Shown piece after piece: positions 6,254-11,363 of a stretch of 11,363 nucleotides of DNA; position 1 is the stretch's first letter; every line of letters begins with the position of its first letter. A program made the position numbers and the translations under genes. Under the pieces are notes generated by a model, which was not told where the DNA came from, searched no databases, and saw only the letters and a program-made list of their open reading frames with translations. The stretch is from Lachnospiraceae bacterium. Its GTDB lineage: Bacteria; Bacillota; Clostridia; Lachnospirales; Lachnospiraceae. The stretch lies in assembly GCA_003489085.1 (NCBI GenBank), contig DNJM01000071.1, positions 1-11,363 on the forward strand, read 5' to 3'.

Positions 6254-7852
6254 ATGGCAGTAAAGTATGTATTTGTAACGGGAGGAGTTGTATCCGGACT
6301 GGGAAAGGGCATTACGGCAGCATCGCTTGGCAGACTGTTGAAAGCCAGAGGCTATCAGGTGACGATGCAGAAATTCGATCCCTATATTAATGTGGATCCA
6401 GGGACGATGAATCCGATTCAGCATGGGGAGGTTTTTGTGACAAATGATGGAACAGAGACAGATCTGGATCTGGGACATTATGAAAGATTTATTGATGAGA
6501 ATCTGGATCGGAATTCTAATGTTACGACAGGTAAGATATACTGGTCAGTTCTGCAAAAGGAACGGCATGGAGATTTCGGAGGCGGTACGGTACAGGTGAT
6601 TCCGCATATTACAAATGAGATCAAGAGCCGCTTTTATCATGGAGAAGAGGACCGGATTGCGATCATTGAGGTCGGCGGTACGGTCGGCGATATCGAAAGC
6701 CAGCCATTTCTGGAAGCCATCCGGCAGTTTCAGCATGATGTAGGACATGAAAATGCTATTTTGATTCATGTAACATTGATTCCCTATCTGAAAGCGTCAG
6801 GAGAAATGAAGACAAAACCAACGCAGGCAAGTGTAAAAGCGCTGCAGGGAATGGGAATCTGGCCGGACATTATTGTATGCCGTTCGGAGCATCCGGTGAC
6901 AGAGGATATTAAGAGCAAGATCGCTCTGTTCTGCAATGTGCCGAAAGAGCATGTTCTGCAGAATCTGGATGTGGAATATCTGTATGAAGCACCGCTTGCC
7001 ATGGAGCGGGAGCATCTGGCGCAGGCGGTCTGTGAATGTCTTAAGATTGACTGCCCTGAACCGGATCTGACAGATTGGAAGCAGATGGTAGAACGGCTCA
7101 GACACCCAAAGGGAACTGTGAATATTGCTATTGTAGGAAAATATATTCAGCTGCACGATGCCTATCTGAGTGTGGTAGAGGCGCTGAAGCATGGCGGTAT
7201 AGAAAATGGAGTTGATGTGAAGCTGGTCTGGATCGATTCTGAGACGGTAACGAAGGAGCATGCAGCGGAGCTGTTTCAGGGGGTTGACGGTATTTTGATT
7301 CCAGGGGGATTCGGTACGAGGGGAACGGAAGGAAAGATTCTGGCAGCGGAGTATGCGAGAACGAAGAAGGTTCCATTCCTTGGTATCTGCCTTGGTATGC
7401 AGATGGCTGTTGTAGAATTTGCACGCAATGTGCTGGGATGGAAGGATGCAAACAGCATCGAACTGGATCCGGAAACCACCCATCCGGTGATTGCTTTAAT
7501 GCCGGAGCAGAATGAGGTGGAGGATATTGGCGGAACAATGCGGCTGGGTGCCTATCCCTGTGTGCTGAAGGAAGGAACCAGGGCCTACGAGCTTTTTGGA
7601 ACCAGGGAAATTGAAGAGCGTCATCGTCACCGGTATGAGGTCAACAGCGATTACAGAGCGGAGATGGAAGCGGCTGGAATGGTATTCTCAGGGCTGTCTC
7701 CAAGCGGGCGGATTGCCGAGATGATGGAGCTGGAGGAGCATCCATTCTATGTAGCTACACAGGGGCATCCGGAATTCAAATCCCGGCCGAACCGGGCACA
7801 TCCGCTTTTCCGTGGATTTATTGCGGCGGCAGACCGGTATCAGAATAAGTAA
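6254..7852 (+). CDS. pyrG: CTP synthase (glutamine-hydrolysing)
   Basis: 532 residues, normal length (E. coli about 545). It makes CTP from UTP, ATP and glutamine, the last step of pyrimidine nucleotide synthesis, in the cytosol. The N-terminal synthetase domain has the ATP loop GGVVSGLGKGITAASLG (10-26), KFDPYINVDPGTMNP (40-54), HGEVFVTNDGTETDLDLGHY (57-76) and IIEVGGTVGDIES (137-149). The C-terminal class I glutamine amidotransferase domain has the lid GTRGTEGK (354-361), nucleophile Cys379 in GICLG (377-381), and His505 and Glu507 in GHPEF (504-508). All catalytic residues are present. The ATG is set by AGGAGG at 6241-6246, seven bases upstream. A terminator in the leader suggests attenuation by nucleotide level. 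gltB starts 17 bases after the stop with no terminator between, so they probably share a transcript. Confidence 0.98.
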   Translation: MAVKYVFVTGGVVSGLGKGITAASLGRLLKARGYQVTMQKFDPYINVDPGTMNPIQHGEVFVTNDGTETDLDLGHYERFIDENLDRNSNVTTGKIYWSVLQKERHGDFGGGTVQVIPHITNEIKSRFYHGEEDRIAIIEVGGTVGDIESQPFLEAIRQFQHDVGHENAILIHVTLIPYLKASGEMKTKPTQASVKALQGMGIWPDIIVCRSEHPVTEDIKSKIALFCNVPKEHVLQNLDVEYLYEAPLAMEREHLAQAVCECLKIDCPEPDLTDWKQMVERLRHPKGTVNIAIVGKYIQLHDAYLSVVEALKHGGIENGVDVKLVWIDSETVTKEHAAELFQGVDGILIPGGFGTRGTEGKILAAEYARTKKVPFLGICLGMQMAVVEFARNVLGWKDANSIELDPETTHPVIALMPEQNEVEDIGGTMRLGAYPCVLKEGTRAYELFGTREIEERHRHRYEVNSDYRAEMEAAGMVFSGLSPSGRIAEMMELEEHPFYVATQGHPEFKSRPNRAHPLFRGFIAAADRYQNK

Positions 7853-7869
7853 AAGGAGTTGAACGGACC

Positions 7870-10800
7870 ATGAAAGCGGATTGTCAGAAAGGATTATACC
7901 GACTGCAGTTTGAGCATGATAACTGCGGTATCGGTGCAATCGTGAATATAAAAGGAAGGAAGACACATCAGACAGTAGAAAAGGCACTTCATATTGTAGA
8001 ACATCTGGAACACCGCGCAGGAAAGGACGCGGAGGGAAAGACAGGAGACGGCGTTGGAATTCTGCTTCAGATATCGGATGCGTTTTTTAAAAAAGCAGCT
8101 CGAAAGGCAGGTATGAAGCTGCCGGAGGAAAGGGCATATGGAATTGCCATGCTGTTTTTCCCGCAGGATGAGAGAAAACGGAGCCAGGCAAAAAAGATGT
8201 TTGAAATCATTCTGGAGAAAGGCGGCATGCATCTGATCGGCTGGCGGGAGGTTCCGGTTTATCCGGAGGTCCTGGGAAGCCGTGCACGCAGCTGTATGCC
8301 GTGCATTATGCAGGCTTTGATTCAGAAGCCGGAAGAGGTAGAAAAGGGACTGCCGTTTGACAGGCTGCTGTATATTGCCCGGCGGGAATTTGAACAGAGC
8401 AATGATAATACCTATGTGGCATCCATGTCTTCCCGGACGATTGTTTATAAGGGAATGTTTCTGGTCGGACAGCTGCGGACATTTTTTGCAGATTTGCAGG
8501 ATCCGGACTATCAGTCGGCAATCGCCATTGTTCATTCCAGGTTCAGCACCAATACGAATCCAAGCTGGCAGCGTGCGCATCCGAACCGGTTCATCGTGCA
8601 CAATGGAGAGATCAATACCATCCGGGGCAATGCAGATAAGATGCTGGCCAGGGAGGAGACGATGGAGTCTCCTTATCTGAAGGATGCTATGCACAAAATT
8701 CTGCCGGTAGTAGATACCAATGGATCTGATTCGGCGATGCTTGATAATACATTGGAATTCCTGGTGATGAGCGGGATGGAGCTGCCGCTTGCCATGATGC
8801 TGCTGATACCGGAACCGTGGGATCATAACAACAGTCTGTCTCAGGCAAAGAAGGATTTTTACCAATATTATGCAACGATGATGGAACCATGGGACGGGCC
8901 TGCTTCCATTCTGTTTTCCGATGGCGATGTCATGGGAGCTGTGCTGGATCGGAATGGACTTCGTCCATCCAGATATTATGTGACGAGTGATGACGAAGTG
9001 ATTCTGTCTTCTGAGGTCGGAGTATTGCCAATTCCGGAAGAGAAGATCATTAAGAAAGAGCGCCTTCATCCAGGGAAAATGCTGCTTGTGGATACCGTAA
9101 AGGGTGAAATTATCGATGATGATGTTTTAAAGGAGCATTATGCACAGCGCTGTCCGTATGGTGAATGGCTGGACAGTGGACTGGTGGAACTGCGGAGTCT
9201 GAAGATTCCGAATCGGCCTGTAGTATGCTATAAGGGCAAGGAGCTTCTGCGGCTGCAGAAGGCATTTGGATATTCCTATGAGGAGTGTCGGGAATCTATC
9301 CGTAATATGGCTTTGCACGGATCCGAGGGAACGGCGGCTATGGGAACGGATACACCTTTGGCTGTGCTGTCCCGAAAGCATAGGCCATTATTTCATTATT
9401 TCAAGCAGCTGTTTGCACAGGTAACGAACCCGCCAATTGATGCCATCCGGGAAAAGATCGTGACCAGTACGACAGTATATATTGGAAAAGATGGCAATCT
9501 GCTGCAGGAGAAGCCGGAAAACTGCCAGGTTCTGAAGGTCAATAATCCGATTCTGACGAATACGGATATGCTGAAGATTAAGCATATGAAGGTGGAAGGC
9601 TTTAAAGTGGCTGTGGTACCGATTACCTATTATAAGAGTACCAGGCTGGAACGTGCGCTGGACCGGCTGTTTGTAGAGGTGGATAAGGCGCATCATGACG
9701 GTGCAAATATTCTTATATTGTCCGACAGAGGGGTAGACGAAAATCATGTACCGATTCCTTCCCTGCTGGCTGTTTCAGCGGTGCATCAGCATCTGGTAAA
9801 GACGAAAAAGCGTACCTCTGTGGCAGTGATCCTGGAGTCCGGTGAGCCGAGAGAGGTACATCATTTTGCAGCTCTTCTGGGGTATGGAGCATGTGCGGTG
9901 AATCCCTATCTCGTGCAGGATACGATTAAAGATCTGGTAGAAAGCGGACAGATCGAAAAAGATTATTATGCGGCAGTCAGTGATTATACGCTGGCGATTT
10001 TAGGAGGCATTGTAAAAATTGCATCTAAGATGGGAATCTCTACAGTGCAGTCCTATCAGGGAGCACAGATTTTTGAGGCAATCGGCATTTCTCAGGAAGT
10101 GATTGATAAATATTTTACCGGTACGGTCAGCCGGATCGGTGGTATTACACTGCAGGATATTGAGGAAGATGTGGAAGCGCTGCATTCCAGGGCATTTGAT
10201 CCGTTGGGATTATCTACGGATCTGACGCTGGAAAGCCTGGGACTGCACAAAATGCGCCGTGACGGAGAGGTGCATCGTTACCAGCCGCAGACGATTTCAC
10301 TTTTGCAGGAAGCTGCGAAGCAGGGGGATTATCGGAAGTTCCAGGAGTATACACAGCTGGTGGATCAGGAGTCCTGCGGAACGATCCGGAGTCTCCTGGA
10401 ATTCAATTACCCGGAAAAGAGTATTCCGATTGATGAAGTAGAAAGTGCAGAGGACATTGTGCAGCGGTTTAAAACAGGTGCTATGTCTTATGGCTCCATT
10501 TCACAGGAGGCACATGAAGCACTGGCAGTTGCCATGAACCGGCTGCACGGAAAGTCCAATACCGGTGAGGGCGGTGAAAGCGATGAACGAATGGAGTCTG
10601 CCGGTACGGAGCACGATTGCTGTTCTGCTATCAAACAGGTTGCCTCCGGGCGTTTTGGCGTTACCAGCCGTTACCTGGTCAGTGCCAGAGAGATCCAGAT
10701 CAAGATGGCGCAGGGAGCAAAGCCGGGTGAGGGAGGTCACCTGCCGGCAAAAAAAGTGTATCCGTGGGTGGCAAAGACCAGACACTCTACACCGGGTGTG

Positions 10801-11363
10801 AGCCTGATTTCTCCGCCGCCGCATCATGATATTTATTCGATTGAGGATCTGGCCCAGCTGATCTATGATCTGAAAAATGCAAACCAGGATGCCAGGATTT
10901 CCGTAAAGCTGGTATCTGAGGCTGGAGTCGGTACTATTGCAGCAGGTGTGGCAAAGGCAGGGGCTCAGGTAATTCTGATCTCAGGCTACGATGGAGGAAC
11001 CGGGGCAGCTCCGATGAGTTCCATTCACAATGCAGGGCTGCCATGGGAATTGGGCCTGGCAGAGACCCATCAGGCACTGATTCAGAATGGACTGCGTCAA
11101 AGGGTGATGATCGAGACAGACGGCAAGCTGATGAGCGGCCGTGATGTGGCGATTGCAGCTCTGCTGGGAGCAGAAGAATTCGGATTTGCCACCGCACCGC
11201 TGGTGACTTTAGGATGTGTTATGATGCGTGTCTGCAATATGGATACCTGTCCGATGGGAATTGCGACCCAGAATCCGGAGCTCCGGAAGCGTTTCTGCGG
11301 AAAGCCGGAATATGTGATGAACTTTATGCTCTTTATTGCACAGGAGCTGCGGGAATATATGGC
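7870..11363 (+). CDS. gltB: Glutamate synthase (GOGAT) large subunit, 3' end outside window
   Basis: 1164 codons are open to the window edge; the family is about 1500 residues, so roughly the last quarter is missing. It transfers the amide of glutamine to 2-oxoglutarate, giving two glutamates. The ATG is preceded by AAGGAG (7853-7858). A propeptide of 18 residues precedes nucleophile Cys19 in HDNCGIG, as expected for this self-processed N-terminal-nucleophile amidotransferase. Also seen: HRAGKDAEGKTGDGVGI, HSRFSTNTNP (222-231) and HNGEINT (244-250). The central domain lies at about 470-760. The FMN/synthase domain shows GAMSYGS (870-876), SNTGEGGE (896-903), GAKPGEGGHLP (949-959) and SGYDGGTGAAP (1038-1048). 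The 3Fe-4S cysteines are Cys1116, Cys1122 and Cys1127 (C-x5-C-x4-C). Whether the electron donor is ferredoxin or a GltD subunit depends on genes beyond the edge. Likely co-transcribed with pyrG. Confidence 0.97.
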   Translation, partial: MKADCQKGLYRLQFEHDNCGIGAIVNIKGRKTHQTVEKALHIVEHLEHRAGKDAEGKTGDGVGILLQISDAFFKKAARKAGMKLPEERAYGIAMLFFPQDERKRSQAKKMFEIILEKGGMHLIGWREVPVYPEVLGSRARSCMPCIMQALIQKPEEVEKGLPFDRLLYIARREFEQSNDNTYVASMSSRTIVYKGMFLVGQLRTFFADLQDPDYQSAIAIVHSRFSTNTNPSWQRAHPNRFIVHNGEINTIRGNADKMLAREETMESPYLKDAMHKILPVVDTNGSDSAMLDNTLEFLVMSGMELPLAMMLLIPEPWDHNNSLSQAKKDFYQYYATMMEPWDGPASILFSDGDVMGAVLDRNGLRPSRYYVTSDDEVILSSEVGVLPIPEEKIIKKERLHPGKMLLVDTVKGEIIDDDVLKEHYAQRCPYGEWLDSGLVELRSLKIPNRPVVCYKGKELLRLQKAFGYSYEECRESIRNMALHGSEGTAAMGTDTPLAVLSRKHRPLFHYFKQLFAQVTNPPIDAIREKIVTSTTVYIGKDGNLLQEKPENCQVLKVNNPILTNTDMLKIKHMKVEGFKVAVVPITYYKSTRLERALDRLFVEVDKAHHDGANILILSDRGVDENHVPIPSLLAVSAVHQHLVKTKKRTSVAVILESGEPREVHHFAALLGYGACAVNPYLVQDTIKDLVESGQIEKDYYAAVSDYTLAILGGIVKIASKMGISTVQSYQGAQIFEAIGISQEVIDKYFTGTVSRIGGITLQDIEEDVEALHSRAFDPLGLSTDLTLESLGLHKMRRDGEVHRYQPQTISLLQEAAKQGDYRKFQEYTQLVDQESCGTIRSLLEFNYPEKSIPIDEVESAEDIVQRFKTGAMSYGSISQEAHEALAVAMNRLHGKSNTGEGGESDERMESAGTEHDCCSAIKQVASGRFGVTSRYLVSAREIQIKMAQGAKPGEGGHLPAKKVYPWVAKTRHSTPGVSLISPPPHHDIYSIEDLAQLIYDLKNANQDARISVKLVSEAGVGTIAAGVAKAGAQVILISGYDGGTGAAPMSSIHNAGLPWELGLAETHQALIQNGLRQRVMIETDGKLMSGRDVAIAALLGAEEFGFATAPLVTLGCVMMRVCNMDTCPMGIATQNPELRKRFCGKPEYVMNFMLFIAQELREYM

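Noticed and set aside
6097..6390. Open frame starting at GTG in the pyrG leader, considered as a leader peptide
   Set aside because: The start lies upstream of the predicted transcription start, has no ribosome site, and runs through the terminator into pyrG in another frame.
6797..7483. 228-codon open frame on the minus strand inside pyrG
   Set aside because: Antisense to the conserved CTP synthase amidotransferase region; no motif or ribosome site supports it.
7894..9069. Long open frame of 391 codons on the minus strand inside gltB
   Set aside because: It is antisense to clearly conserved GltB domain sequence, has no recognisable motif, and is rich in His, Arg, Cys and Ser as expected of a shadow frame.

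Overview
The window looks like core chromosome of a Clostridia bacterium, most likely Lachnospiraceae. This is inferred from moderate GC, strong AGGAGG-type ribosome binding sites, intrinsic terminators, a type III glutamine synthetase, and a ferredoxin-type GOGAT large subunit with the HRAGKDAEGKTGDGVGI variant. The genus cannot be named from sequence alone. No transposase, integrase, phage gene or CRISPR array is visible.

Layout. (1) Bases 1-117 hold a possible promoter and a strong intrinsic terminator. (2) Bases 118-3463 are a two-gene plus-strand operon: cutC, then a large multidomain transglutaminase-like protein one base after the cutC stop. (3) Bases 3497-3685 are a complete minus-strand tRNA-Ser(CGA) unit with promoter, tRNA and terminator. 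(4) Bases 3736-5892 hold glnN (type III glutamine synthetase) on the minus strand, ending near a perfect 15-bp hairpin. (5) Bases 5893-6253 are a 361-bp divergent control region. It has back-to-back promoters for glnN (leftward) and pyrG (rightward), and each leader carries its own intrinsic terminator before the start codon. (6) Bases 6254-7852 are pyrG (CTP synthase). (7) From 7870 the glutamate synthase large subunit (gltB) starts 17 bases after the pyrG stop and runs off the right edge.

The right half is built around glutamine. GlnN makes glutamine from glutamate and ammonia. PyrG spends glutamine to turn UTP into CTP. GltB spends it to make glutamate from 2-oxoglutarate. Both divergent transcripts appear to be controlled after initiation by premature termination.

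Most interesting points: the glnN leader, where a small hairpin with an AAAGGC hexaloop would compete with the terminator in the manner of ANTAR-protein antitermination; the pyrG leader, which has an attenuator but no visible GGGC start as in Bacillus pyrG and instead a five-T run just after the predicted start; and the CutC-linked transglutaminase, which has a second degenerate transglutaminase copy and a non-canonical third catalytic position. I found no clear previously undescribed multi-gene system. The novelty, if any, lies in the regulatory RNA and in this protein.
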